From positions 1 through 64,000 of the forward strand of contig NZ_CANMDB010000008.1 of the NCBI RefSeq assembly GCF_947496515.1: DNA of 64,000 bases, in the 5' to 3' direction. The number at the start of each line of letters is the position of its first letter. The stretch's first letter is position 1. A program made the translations under genes and the position numbers. The stretch comes from an uncultured Roseobacter sp. GTDB lineage: Bacteria > Pseudomonadota > Alphaproteobacteria > Rhodobacterales > Rhodobacteraceae. This document shows positions 42,758 to 51,081 of this stretch, one piece after another. A model generated the notes under the pieces. It did no database searches and was not told where the DNA came from. It was given only the letters and a program-made list of their open reading frames with translations.

Positions 42758-44262
42758 TTCTTTTTCCCGAAACCGGAGAGGCCCGGGGGCAGGGGCATGC
42801 CGCCGCCCATCCCACCGAGGCCGCCGGGCAGCTTGCCGCCCATGGCTTTCGCGGCGGCTTCAAGCTGTTTGGGGTCCATTTGCGCGGGATCCATGCCGGG
42901 GGGCATGCCGCCTTTGCCGAACATGCCTTTCATGGCCTGTTTCAGCATGCCGCCTTTGCCCATCTTGCCCATTTTCTTCATCATGTCAGACATTTGCCGG
43001 TGCATCTTCATCAGCTTGTTGAGCTCTGACACTTCGAGCCCCGCGCCGCGCGCGATGCGTTTCTTGCGGCTGGCCTGAAGGATCTGCGGGTTGGCGCGTT
43101 CCTTCTTGGTCATGGACTGGATCAGTGCGATCTGGCGGCGCAGGATGGCGTCATCGAAGCCCGCGGCCTCGGCCTGTTTGGCCATTTTGCCCATGCCGGG
43201 CATCATACCCATCATGCCTTCCATGCCGCCCATCTTGAGCATCTGTTCCAGCTGCATCTTGAGGTCGTTCATGCTGAACTGACCTTTGGCCATGCGGCGC
43301 ATCATCCGTTCGGCCTGCTCGGCCTCGATGGTTTCCTGCGCCTTTTCCACGAGGGAGACGATGTCGCCCATGCCGAGGATGCGGCCCGCGATGCGTTCCG
43401 GCTCGAAGGTTTCCAGCGCGTCCATCTTTTCGCCCAAGCCGACGTATTTGATGGGCTTGCCGGTGACCGCGCGCATCGAGAGTGCAGCACCGCCGCGGCC
43501 ATCGCCATCCATCCGGGTGAGCACGACGCCGGAGACACCGATGCGGGCGTCGAAGTTCTCGGCGGTGTTGACGGCGTCCTGACCGGTGAGGCCATCGACG
43601 ACCAGCAGGGTCTCGCGCGGGTCGGCCACGTTGCGGACGGCTTCGACCTGGGTCATCAGCTCTTCGTCGATGGAGAGGCGGCCTGCGGTGTCCAGCATGT
43701 AGACGTCGTAGCCCGCAAGGCCCGCTTGCGTCTTGGCGCGGCGGGCGATCTGGACGGGGTCCTCACCTTTGACGATGGGCAGGGTGTCGACGCCGATCTG
43801 CGCGCCGAGGATGGCCAGCTGTTCCATCGCCGCGGGGCGGTTGACGTCGAGCGAGGCCATGAGCACGCGCTTGCCGTCACGGTCCTTGAGCCGCTTGGCC
43901 AGTTTGGCGGTGGTGGTGGTTTTACCGGAGCCCTGCAGGCCCACCATCAGGATCGGGGCGGGCGGGTTGTCGATCTTAAGCGCGCCCGGTTCGCCCTCGC
44001 CGCGCAGCACATCAATCAGCGCGTCATGCACGATCTTGACGACCTGCTGGCCGGGGGTGACGGATTTGGTGACGGCCTGACCGGTGGCCTTTTCCTGCAC
44101 TGCCTTGACGAAATCACGTGCGACGGCCAGCGAGACATCCGCCTCCAGCAGGGCGACGCGTACCTCGCGCAGGGCGGTGGTCACGTCCTCTTCGCTCAAG
44201 CTACCCTGTTTGGTCAGCCGGTCAAAGACGCCAGAGAGCCGTTCAGACAGATTTTCAAACAT
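42754..44262 (-). CDS. ffh: Signal recognition particle protein Ffh (SRP54)
   Basis: Ffh binds signal sequences of nascent membrane proteins and 4.5S RNA. The 502-residue protein has an N domain, the GTPase with GLQGSGKTTTTAKLAK, DTAGRL and TRMDGDGRGGAAL, and a methionine-rich M domain (about 305-440, LKMQLEQMLKMGGMEGMMGM region) with a long Gly/Met/Pro-rich tail typical of alphaproteobacteria. A 27-base hairpin at 44352-44378 lies in its upstream region. Confidence 0.98.
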   Translation of the reverse strand: MFENLSERLSGVFDRLTKQGSLSEEDVTTALREVRVALLEADVSLAVARDFVKAVQEKATGQAVTKSVTPGQQVVKIVHDALIDVLRGEGEPGALKIDNPPAPILMVGLQGSGKTTTTAKLAKRLKDRDGKRVLMASLDVNRPAAMEQLAILGAQIGVDTLPIVKGEDPVQIARRAKTQAGLAGYDVYMLDTAGRLSIDEELMTQVEAVRNVADPRETLLVVDGLTGQDAVNTAENFDARIGVSGVVLTRMDGDGRGGAALSMRAVTGKPIKYVGLGEKMDALETFEPERIAGRILGMGDIVSLVEKAQETIEAEQAERMMRRMAKGQFSMNDLKMQLEQMLKMGGMEGMMGMMPGMGKMAKQAEAAGFDDAILRRQIALIQSMTKKERANPQILQASRKKRIARGAGLEVSELNKLMKMHRQMSDMMKKMGKMGKGGMLKQAMKGMFGKGGMPPGMDPAQMDPKQLEAAAKAMGGKLPGGLGGMGGGMPLPPGLSGFGKKK

Positions 44263-44351
44263 GGGCCAGAGCCCCTTTCGGTTCGGTTGCGGGATGCCCT
44301 TGATGTAGGCGGCCCGCGATCAATTCACAAATGCCCGGGGTCATTACCAAA

Positions 44352-44378
44352 GGGGTCAAATCCAAATGGATTTGCCCC
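44352..44378. other. Hairpin upstream of ffh
   Basis: GGGG-T-CAAATCC (44352-44363) can pair with GGATTTG-CCCC (44368-44378) around loop AAAT, giving 11 pairs and one bulge. It lies about 90 bases before the ffh start and could be a leader structure or the end of the previous transcript. Confidence 0.5.
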
Positions 44379-44424
44379 CGTGGGCGCAACGCGCTGACGG
44401 AGGGCGATCCCGGGGTGCCCGGGA

Positions 44425-44445
44425 CCGGAAGGCTGATGCTTCCGG
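44425..44445 (-). terminator. Possible terminator after the VPLPA-CTERM gene
   Basis: CCGGAAG (44425-44431) and CTTCCGG (44439-44445) form a seven-base stem 36 bases past the stop of the gene at 44481. No T-run follows on the minus strand, so termination is tentative. Confidence 0.4.
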
Positions 44446-44480
44446 ATGTTGGCGCCGTTTAGATCGCGGGCCGGGCCATG

Positions 44481-45098
44481 TCAAGCGCTGCGGAGCGGCT
44501 GTCGGCGGCGGGCGAGGCGCAGTGCCAGCAGCAACCCGCCCGCCAGCAAAAGACCCGAGGCTGGCAGCGGGATCGGGGCCGGGGTGATGGAGAGTACCGT
44601 CGCGTCCACGGATTGAATGATGTCGAACTCATCCAGGAAGTAGGCAGAGATCCAACCGCTCCTAAAGCTGCCGGGAAAGGCCGCTGGCAGGGTCGTGGCG
44701 CCGCCGCGCCAGTCATCCGCGATCAGATCCAACATCATGTTCCAGCCATTGGGGTCTTCGGATACGAAGCTCTGGGCGGAGAAGAAGTCGGTGTTGCCGA
44801 TGGCGGCGATGGAGACGATCCGGTTGCTCAGCGACAATCCAAAACCGGTCGGCGTGGAAATCTCAAAGCGCTCCAGCCCGATGTTATAGAAGTAGTCGCT
44901 GCCGAACTGCTGGGATGGCGGATCGCTGTAGGTCAACCGCCCTTGCAGCAGCGCGCCATCCTCTACCAGCGCATCCTGTGCGGGATCGCGCAGAAAGGCG
45001 CTGTCGATGCGGGCTGTAATGTCGAATGTGAAAGTGGTTGCCGCTGCCATCTGCGGCAGCGCGAGGCACAGGAGGCAGGCGATTGCTCGAAGATACAT
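44481..45098 (-). CDS. VPLPA-CTERM sorting domain-containing protein
   Basis: The 205-residue secreted protein has a signal peptide (residues 1-20) and a C-terminal sorting signal: PIPLPASGLLLAGGLLLALR followed by RRR, the VPLPA-CTERM pattern of Rhodobacteraceae. This pattern is recognised by an exosortase (XrtD-type) and cut for surface anchoring, often along with exopolysaccharide production. The central domain (about 22-170) is beta-rich with no known motif. No exosortase gene is in the window. Confidence 0.88.
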   Translation of the reverse strand: MYLRAIACLLCLALPQMAAATTFTFDITARIDSAFLRDPAQDALVEDGALLQGRLTYSDPPSQQFGSDYFYNIGLERFEISTPTGFGLSLSNRIVSIAAIGNTDFFSAQSFVSEDPNGWNMMLDLIADDWRGGATTLPAAFPGSFRSGWISAYFLDEFDIIQSVDATVLSITPAPIPLPASGLLLAGGLLLALRLARRRQPLRSA

Positions 45099-45245
45099 GG
45101 CAGCACTCCACGCGGTTGGTTTCTGGGGTCAGCCGAGCCTACCATGCGCGGGGCTTCCGGTCCATCTAAGCGCGAAGTGACTGGTCCGGGGATCGCGGTT
45201 GGTGCAGGGCCCGTCCGCAGACAGGCCCGCCGCGAGCGGACCCTG

Positions 45246-45824
45246 TCAGGCGGCGATGGCCGCTATCTGGGCGCGGGCCTTTGCCAGAGCCTTGTCCGCA
45301 TCGAGTTTGACCAGATCAGCGGCGATGATCTCCACATCCGTGATGCCGATGAACCCCATGATGTGGCGCAGGTAGCCGGAGGCGAAGTCGATCTCGGACC
45401 CTACGGGCGTGCCGCCGGAGGCCAGCGCGATCACAGCGCGCTTGCCTTTGAGCAGACCGACGGGGCCATCCTCTGTGTAGCTAAAGGTCAGCCCGGCGCG
45501 GGCGATCTGGTCAATCCACGCCTTCAGTGCGGCAGGTACGGCAAAATTGTAGATGGGCGCACCGATCACCACCACATCCGCCGACCGGATCTCTGCCACG
45601 AGACTGTCGGAGAGTGCGAGGGTCTCGCGCTGCGCTGCGTCGCGGCGATCCTCCGGAGTGAGATTGGCATCGATCCACGCCTCGTCGATCTGGGGGATCG
45701 GGTGTGTGAGGTCACGGCGGATCACCGCGCCGCCGAGCTTTTCGACAATGTCGCGCGTCAGGGCGCGGGTGGTCGAGCCCGTGGTGCGGGCGGAGGCGTC
45801 GAGGTGAAGGATGGTCTGGGTCAT
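45246..45824 (-). CDS. azoR: FMN-dependent NADH:quinone oxidoreductase/azoreductase
   Basis: The 192-residue flavodoxin-fold reductase matches AzoR: ILHLDASARTTGSTTRALT phosphate loop, ADVVVIGAPIYNFAVPAALKAWIDQIARAGLTF and VIALASGGTP. It reduces quinones and azo dyes with NADH. The ATG at 45824 follows CAGGAAA. It is divergent from the LysR gene at 45951, a common activator arrangement. Confidence 0.92.
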   Translation of the reverse strand: MTQTILHLDASARTTGSTTRALTRDIVEKLGGAVIRRDLTHPIPQIDEAWIDANLTPEDRRDAAQRETLALSDSLVAEIRSADVVVIGAPIYNFAVPAALKAWIDQIARAGLTFSYTEDGPVGLLKGKRAVIALASGGTPVGSEIDFASGYLRHIMGFIGITDVEIIAADLVKLDADKALAKARAQIAAIAA

Positions 45825-45950
45825 GGCGCTGTTTCCTGCTGGTTGGAGACATGAGAGGTCTGCACCCCAAGATGCACATTGCATTTTCGAACTCAATTTC
45901 GGATACCCAACAGGTGCTGTGCATATCCGCACCATTGGAGATCTGTGGCG

Positions 45951-46829
45951 ATGACCAACTGGGACGAAATCAAGACCGCCTATCATGTGGCGCGCCGGGG
46001 CACTGTCAGCGGTGCGGCCGAAGTGCTGGGCGTTCACCACGCCACCGTGATCCGCCATGTCGATGCGCTGGAGGCGCGGCTGGGGGTGAAGCTCTTTCAG
46101 CGACACGCGCGCGGATACACGGCGACCGAGGCGGGGCAGGATCTGCTGCGCGTGGCACAGGCAACCGACGACCAGTTCAGCCAGCTCGCCGGGCGGATCC
46201 GCGGGCAGGGGGATGCGGTCTCGGGCGAGCTGGTGGTGACCTCACTGACCAATCTTGTGCCGCGCATGGCGCCGGTGCTGACCGATTTTCAGCGCGACTA
46301 TCCGGAGGTGGTGGTGCGGTACCTGACCGGCGATAGGCTGTTCCGGCTGGAATACGGTGAAGCGCATGTTGCGATCCGCGCGGGCAACGCGCCGGACCAG
46401 CCCGACAACGTGGTGCAGAACTTTCACCATCAGCACGTGGGGCTCTATGCCACGCGCGGCTATCTTGATGTCTACGGCACACCTGGCGGGATTGACGATT
46501 TTCCCGCTCATCGCTTTGTCGGTCATGACACGGATCACAATCGGGCACCGTTCAATCGCTGGCTGCGGGCCAATGTGCCCGGCAGCGCCATCACCTTTCG
46601 CGCCACGGACACCCGCGCGCTGGAGGCGGCGGTGATCGCCGGGGCGGGCATCGGGTTCCTGCCCGCGATGGAAGCGCAGGCCAATCCGGATCTGGTGGAG
46701 GTGATCGCCCGGCAGGACGACTGGTCGGTGCCGCTTTGGCTGGTCAGCCACGTGGATCTGCACCGCACCACGAAGGTCCAGACCTTTCTGGACTACCTCA
46801 AGAAGCGGGCGGCGCGGTGGGACAGCTGA
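45951..46829 (+). CDS. LysR-family transcriptional regulator
   Basis: The 292-residue regulator has an N-terminal helix-turn-helix (WDEIKTAYHVARRGTVSGAAEVLGVHHATVIRHVDALEARLGVKLF covers residues 3-48) and a substrate-binding domain from about 90. It begins at the ATG after GGAG. It is divergent from azoR with 126 bases between them, so it likely controls that gene. GGATA (45901) and TATCC (45924) form an inverted repeat in the gap that may be part of its site. The stop overlaps the DMT transporter gene. Confidence 0.9.
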   Translation: MTNWDEIKTAYHVARRGTVSGAAEVLGVHHATVIRHVDALEARLGVKLFQRHARGYTATEAGQDLLRVAQATDDQFSQLAGRIRGQGDAVSGELVVTSLTNLVPRMAPVLTDFQRDYPEVVVRYLTGDRLFRLEYGEAHVAIRAGNAPDQPDNVVQNFHHQHVGLYATRGYLDVYGTPGGIDDFPAHRFVGHDTDHNRAPFNRWLRANVPGSAITFRATDTRALEAAVIAGAGIGFLPAMEAQANPDLVEVIARQDDWSVPLWLVSHVDLHRTTKVQTFLDYLKKRAARWDS

Positions 46830-47746
46830 GCGCGGGCGCGCAGGGTCACATCGCGATGCTGGCCTTTTCTGCACTGGTCGCGGGGTCGTTTTCGCTCGGC
46901 GCGGATGCGGCGGCGTTCATTGATCCGGGCGTGATGAACGCGGCGCGCTTTGCCATTGCGTCGCTGATCATCGGGGTGGCTGCAGCGGTCACCACGGGCC
47001 TGCCACGGGCGGCGTTTCGGGCCAGCTGGCGGTATCTGCTGCTGGGCGGGATGCTGGCCACTTACTTTGTGCTGATGTTCGAGGGGCTGAAAACGGCAGC
47101 GCCGGTGAGTGCGGCGGCGGTGTTCACGCTGACCCCGGTGATGGCGGGAGTTGCGGGCTGGCTGATGCTGGGGCAGCGCAGCACGCCACGGATGATGCTG
47201 GCGCTGCTGCTGGGCGGGGGCGGTGCGCTCTGGGTGATTTTCCGTGCGGATCTGGGCGCGCTCATCGCCTTTGAGATCGGTCGCGGCGAAGCGATCTATT
47301 TCGTCGGTTGTATCGCCCATGCGGTCTATACGCCGATGGTGCGCAAGCTGAACCGGGGCGAGCCGGCGGTCATCTTTACCTTTGGCACGCTGGCGGCGGG
47401 AACGGTGCTGCTGGGGGTCTGGAGCGGGCGTGATCTGATGGCCACCGAATGGACAGCGCTGCCGCCCGTGGTGTGGGTGACGCTGGCCTACATCGCGGTC
47501 TGCGCCTCGGCCGCGACCTTTGTGCTGTTGCAATTCGCAACGCTTCGCCTGCCGAGCGCGAAGGTCATGGCCTATACCTATCTCACCCCCAGCTGGGTCA
47601 TTGCCTGGGAGGTCGCCCGCGGGCAGGACATTCCCGGGGCGCCGGTGCTGGGCGGTGTGGGGCTGACCATACTGGCGCTGATCTTGTTGCTGCGCGATGA
47701 GGTCGGAAGCGATGGCATGGAACCATCTGCGCCCGCGCGGCGTTAA
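46817..47746 (+). CDS. EamA/DMT-family transporter
   Basis: The 309-residue inner membrane protein has ten hydrophobic segments in two EamA repeats (about 13-145 and 165-295). Segments include FEGLKTAAPVSAAAVFTLTPVMAG in the first repeat and ATLRLPSAKVMAYTYLTPSW in the second. I chose the GTG at 46817, which overlaps the LysR stop by 13 bases; 46856 (ATG) is possible. Export of an amino acid or metabolite is likely; the substrate is unknown. Confidence 0.87.
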   Translation: MGQLSAGAQGHIAMLAFSALVAGSFSLGADAAAFIDPGVMNAARFAIASLIIGVAAAVTTGLPRAAFRASWRYLLLGGMLATYFVLMFEGLKTAAPVSAAAVFTLTPVMAGVAGWLMLGQRSTPRMMLALLLGGGGALWVIFRADLGALIAFEIGRGEAIYFVGCIAHAVYTPMVRKLNRGEPAVIFTFGTLAAGTVLLGVWSGRDLMATEWTALPPVVWVTLAYIAVCASAATFVLLQFATLRLPSAKVMAYTYLTPSWVIAWEVARGQDIPGAPVLGGVGLTILALILLLRDEVGSDGMEPSAPARR

Positions 47747-47778
47747 CGTCACAATGAAGTGAAGCAAGGAGCGAAAAA

Positions 47779-47847
47779 ATGCGCAGTATTATTTATATCG
47801 TCGGTCTCGTGGTCGTTGTGATGGCTGTCATCAATCTGGCGACCTGA
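47779..47847 (+). CDS. 22-residue hydrophobic membrane peptide
   Basis: A strong AAGGAG site lies seven bases before the ATG. The product has a basic N-terminus (MR) and one helix from IIYIVGLVVVVMAVI onward. It is 32 bases downstream of the DMT gene. Its last 17 bases overlap the 3' end of the convergent ArsR gene. The strong ribosome binding site and perfect single-helix composition make it a probable real gene; I recall similar short peptides annotated in rhodobacters. Confidence 0.65.
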   Translation: MRSIIYIVGLVVVVMAVINLAT

Positions 47848-48172
47848 CATCACCGGTCAGCTCGGCTGCCAGGAACCGCTCGAACGCATCGAGGTTCACC
47901 GGCTCGAACTGGCCAAACCCCTGCATCCAGACCGAGACAGCGCGCAGCGCATCGGGCTGAAGCTTGCACCATATCACGCGGCCGCGGCGCTCCTGAGCAA
48001 TCAGGCCCGCCGCGACAAGAACACGCAGATGCTTTGAGATTGCTGCCAAAGACATCTCGAACGGCGCCGCCACATCGGTGACAGCCATATCGTCTTCCAG
48101 CAACATCGTCAGAATTTCCCGACGGGTCGGATCTGCCAAGGCGGCAAAGGTCTGATCGAGCGTTTGTGCCAT
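47831..48172 (-). CDS. ArsR-family transcriptional regulator
   Basis: The 113-residue winged-helix protein has the ArsR core FAALADPTRREILTMLLEDDMAVTDV, MSLAAISKHLRVLVAAGLIAQERRGRVIWCKL. No metal-site CVCD motif is present; the only cysteine is in VIWCKL, so it is more likely a non-metal member of the type found next to SRPBCC genes. No such partner is adjacent. It is divergent from the atp operon across about 236 bases. Confidence 0.9.
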   Translation of the reverse strand: MAQTLDQTFAALADPTRREILTMLLEDDMAVTDVAAPFEMSLAAISKHLRVLVAAGLIAQERRGRVIWCKLQPDALRAVSVWMQGFGQFEPVNLDAFERFLAAELTGDVRSPD

Positions 48173-48408
48173 GGCATGGCTATAAAGCGCTGGAGCGTTG
48201 GACGAAAGATCAACCAGCAGGTTGAATAAGCGAAATGCCGGGTTGAGACCGGCGGGCGCCGGAAACGGTACGAAGCAGCGTGCAAATGTAAAATAAATAC
48301 CATAATGATTTCAGTACTTTGCGCTGACCTACCCACCGGTGTAGCGCAACTTGACTCCCACCCCCCCACGTCTTAGCACACCCCTGTCCATACCGGAGGC
48401 CGTTTGGC

Positions 48409-48738
48409 ATGACCGATCCCGATCAACAGCAGCGCATGAGCGAGCTGGAAGCACGGATCGAGGCTGCCAAAAAAGCGCAAGCGCCCAAGCCCCGGCAGGA
48501 TGAGCATTATTCCCAGGCGCAGCTTGCCTGGCGGATGGTGATAGAATTGGTGGCCGGTCTGGGGATCGGTTTCGGCATCGGATACGGGCTGGATAGCCTT
48601 TTCGGGACGCTCCCGATTTTTCTGGTGCTCTTTACATTGCTGGGCCTCGCGGCGGGTATCAAGACGATGCTGAGATCCGCTCAGGAGGTCCAAGAGAAGA
48701 AACTGGCCGAGCTGGCCGAGAAAGACGAAGGGGCCTGA
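48409..48738 (+). CDS. atpI: F0 assembly protein AtpI
   Basis: The 109-residue protein has a charged N-terminal region, then two membrane helices with the AtpI/gene 1 signature [23 protein letters not shown] and a short second helix, then a charged tail. AtpI helps assemble the c-ring. It starts the F0 operon one base before atpB. The upstream 48173-48408 holds the promoter; it includes a poly-C run at 48360. Confidence 0.92.
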   Translation: MTDPDQQQRMSELEARIEAAKKAQAPKPRQDEHYSQAQLAWRMVIELVAGLGIGFGIGYGLDSLFGTLPIFLVLFTLLGLAAGIKTMLRSAQEVQEKKLAELAEKDEGA

Positions 48739-48739
48739 A

Positions 48740-49489
48740 ATGGCAGACAAGGCGGAAGAAGGCGGTCTGGTATTCCATCCGATGGATCAGTTCATCGTCA
48801 GCCCGCTTTTTGGCGGCACCGAGGTTGCCTGGTACACGCCCACCAACACGGCCCTGTGGATGGGGTTCTCCATCGTCGCGGTCATCGTGTTGCTGGTGCT
48901 GGGCAGTGCCAAACGGTCCGTCGTGCCGGGGCGCGGGCAGTCTATCGCGGAGCTTGCCTACGGCTTTATCTATAAGATGGTCGAGGACATCTGCGGCAAG
49001 GAAGGGGTGAAGTATTTCCCCTATATCATGACGCTGTTCATGTTTATCGTCTGCGCGAACTTCCTCGGCCTGATCCCGACGTCCTTTACGCCGACCTCGC
49101 ATTTCGCTGTTACCGTGGTGCTGGCGCTGGCGGTTTTCATCACCGTGACCGTGTTGGGTTTCGTCAAGAACGGCGCTGCGTTTCTCAGCCTTTTCTGGGT
49201 CTCCTCGGCCCCGCTGGCGCTGCGGCCGGTATTGGCGATCATCGAGGTGATTTCCTATTTCGTGCGGCCGGTCAGCCACTCCATCCGTCTGGCAGGCAAT
49301 GTCATGGCCGGTCACGCGGTGATCAAGGTCTTCGCAGGCTTTGCGGCCATCGCTGCCGTCAGCCCCGTCGCGGTGCTGGGCATCACAGCGATGTACGGGC
49401 TCGAGGTGCTGGTGTCCTTCATCCAGGCCTACGTCTTTACCATTCTCACATGCGTGTACCTCAAGGACGCGCTGCATCCGCATCACTAA
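48740..49489 (+). CDS. atpB: ATP synthase F0 subunit a
   Basis: The 249-residue membrane subunit has the proton-channel helix [20 protein letters not shown] with the essential arginine, and the C-terminal [21 protein letters not shown]. It begins one base after atpI. In alphaproteobacteria the F0 genes lie apart from the F1 operon, and no F1 gene is seen here. Confidence 0.97.
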   Translation: MADKAEEGGLVFHPMDQFIVSPLFGGTEVAWYTPTNTALWMGFSIVAVIVLLVLGSAKRSVVPGRGQSIAELAYGFIYKMVEDICGKEGVKYFPYIMTLFMFIVCANFLGLIPTSFTPTSHFAVTVVLALAVFITVTVLGFVKNGAAFLSLFWVSSAPLALRPVLAIIEVISYFVRPVSHSIRLAGNVMAGHAVIKVFAGFAAIAAVSPVAVLGITAMYGLEVLVSFIQAYVFTILTCVYLKDALHPHH

Positions 49490-49544
49490 TTCGGGCGGTT
49501 TGGTCCGTAATTCTACTCAACTTCCAATTTACAGGAGAATTCTC

Positions 49545-49769
49545 ATGGAAGGCGAACTCGCACACATCGGCGCAGGTCTGGCAGCAATCGGTTCCGGCGC
49601 TGCGGCCATCGGGGTTGGCAACGTGGCAGGCAACTACCTGGCAGGCGCGCTGCGCAACCCATCGGCTGCGGCCAGCCAGACGGCGACACTCTTCATCGGC
49701 ATCGCCTTTGCCGAAGCTCTGGGCATCTTTGCCTTCCTCGTCGCCCTGCTGCTGATGTTCGCCGTCTGA
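49545..49769 (+). CDS. atpE: ATP synthase F0 subunit c
   Basis: The 74-residue hairpin proteolipid has [31 protein letters not shown] in helix 1 plus loop and the proton-carrying glutamate in [22 protein letters not shown] strong CAGGAGAA site precedes the ATG, as expected for a subunit needed in many copies. A stem-loop follows at 49795-49824. Confidence 0.98.
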   Translation: MEGELAHIGAGLAAIGSGAAAIGVGNVAGNYLAGALRNPSAAASQTATLFIGIAFAEALGIFAFLVALLLMFAV

Positions 49770-49794
49770 AACTTCAGAGACGATTTTCCTGTAG

Positions 49795-49824
49795 CCGGGC
49801 ACTGCGCATCCGCGTAAGGCCCGG
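49795..49824 (+). other. Stem-loop between atpE and the b' gene
   Basis: CCGGGC (49795-49800) pairs with GCCCGG (49819-49824), with an 18-base loop that can form a small inner pairing. It sits 25 bases after atpE and may stabilise the atpE part of the transcript. Confidence 0.45.
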
Positions 49825-49853
49825 TGATCCGGACCGGCTCTAAGGAGACTGAC

Positions 49854-50384
49854 ATGGCAACAGAAACGACTAGCGCGGACGCGGCGGCCTCTGCACCCGG
49901 TATGCCACAGCTCGACTTTTCGACCTGGGGAAACCAGATCTTCTGGTTGGTGATCACGCTGGTGGTCATTTACATGGTGCTGTCCCGGGTTGCCTTGCCG
50001 CGGATTGCGGCAATTCTGGCGGAACGGCAGGGGACGATCACGAGCGATCTTGCCGCGGCGGAAGACCTCAAGTCCAAGGCCAAGGATGCGGAAGCTGCCT
50101 ATGACAAGGCGCTGATCGACGCGCGCGCGGAAGCGCAGCGGATCGTGGCCGAGGCCAAGGCCGATATCCAAAAGGATCTGGACAAGGCCATTGCCGCCGC
50201 GGACGCGGAGATCGCGGAGAAATCCGCGGAGTCCGAGAAGGCGATTGGCGAGATCCGCGCCGGTGCGATGGCAGCGGTGAAAGAGGTGGCGGGCGAGACA
50301 GCGCAGGCCATCGTCTCGGCGATGGGGGCCAACCCGGACGCTGCCGAGATTGATGCTGCGGTCAGCGCGCGGCTGAAAGGATGA
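49854..50384 (+). CDS. atpF2: ATP synthase F0 subunit b'
   Basis: The 176-residue peripheral stalk subunit has one helix ([21 protein letters not shown], about residues 28-48) and a long charged coiled coil. AAGGAG supports the ATG at 49854; an earlier in-frame ATG at 49824 lacks a site. Photosynthetic-type b/b' pairs of this kind are normal in rhodobacters. The stop overlaps atpF. Confidence 0.94.
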   Translation: MATETTSADAAASAPGMPQLDFSTWGNQIFWLVITLVVIYMVLSRVALPRIAAILAERQGTITSDLAAAEDLKSKAKDAEAAYDKALIDARAEAQRIVAEAKADIQKDLDKAIAAADAEIAEKSAESEKAIGEIRAGAMAAVKEVAGETAQAIVSAMGANPDAAEIDAAVSARLKG

Positions 50385-50953
50385 GTGGGATGCGGATTTT
50401 GACTGTGGCGACCGCGGGTTTGGTGTCTGCCGGGCCAGCGTTTGCAGCCGGGGACAAGCCGTTCTTTTCCCTGCTCAACACGGATTTCGTGGTGCTGCTG
50501 GGCTTGCTCGTCTTCATTGCGATCCTCGTTTACTTCAAGGTGCCGTCGCTGGTGATGGGCATGCTCGACAAGCGGGCGGAGGGCATCAAGTCGGAGCTCG
50601 ACGAGGCGCGTGCGCTGCGGGACGAAGCCCAGACACTGCTGGCGAGCTATGAGCGTAAGCAGCGCGAAGTGCAGGAGCAGGCGGACCGGATCGTCGCCTC
50701 CGCCAAGGAAGAGGCGGGCGTGGCCGCCGAACAGGCACGTGCGGATCTGGCCAAATCGCTGGAGCGGCGCATGGCCGCCGCCGAAGAGCAGATCGAGAAC
50801 GCGCAAGCCGCGGCGATCAAGGAAGTGCGGGATCAGTCGATCAGCGTGGCCATGGCTGTGGCCCGCGAGGCAATTGCCAAGCAGATGACGGCGTCGCAGG
50901 CCGATGCTCTGATCGACGCATCCATCGAACAGGTGGACACAAAGCTGCACTGA
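50381..50953 (+). CDS. atpF: ATP synthase F0 subunit b
   Basis: The 190-residue subunit has a signal-like N-terminus (residues 3-22, ending AFA-AG), helix [20 protein letters not shown] and a long alanine/glutamate coiled coil. It pairs with b' in the stalk. The ATG at 50381 overlaps the b' stop. It is the last gene of the F0 operon, followed by palindromic repeat B and a terminator. Confidence 0.94.
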   Translation: MSGMRILTVATAGLVSAGPAFAAGDKPFFSLLNTDFVVLLGLLVFIAILVYFKVPSLVMGMLDKRAEGIKSELDEARALRDEAQTLLASYERKQREVQEQADRIVASAKEEAGVAAEQARADLAKSLERRMAAAEEQIENAQAAAIKEVRDQSISVAMAVAREAIAKQMTASQADALIDASIEQVDTKLH

Positions 50954-50960
50954 CGGGAAA

Positions 50961-51018
50961 GCCCCCTCACCGCCATCGAGGCGGATCGGGGGCTGCCCGG
51001 ACTGACGCCGGGGGCGCC
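50961..51018. repeat. Palindromic repeat, copy B of three
   Basis: GCCCCC (50961-50966) pairs with GGGGGC (50988-50993); CCGCC (50970-50974) pairs with GGCGG (50980-50984) around ATCGA; CCCGG (50996-51000) pairs with CCGGG (51008-51012). Relative to copy A the paired positions have changed together. It lies eight bases after atpF, before the convergent FadR-type gene. Confidence 0.85.
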
Positions 51019-51055
51019 CAGTGACTGGTGATCTTTCAAAGCATTGAGCGACAGG

Positions 51056-51080
51056 ACCCTGCCTTGACGGCGGGGTTTTT
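51056..51080 (+). terminator. Rho-independent terminator of the F0 operon
   Basis: ACCCTGCC (51056-51063) pairs with GGCGGGGT (51069-51076) with one G-T wobble, followed by TTTTTGTT. It lies just before the end of the convergent gene at 51082. Confidence 0.82.
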
Positions 51081-51081
51081 G

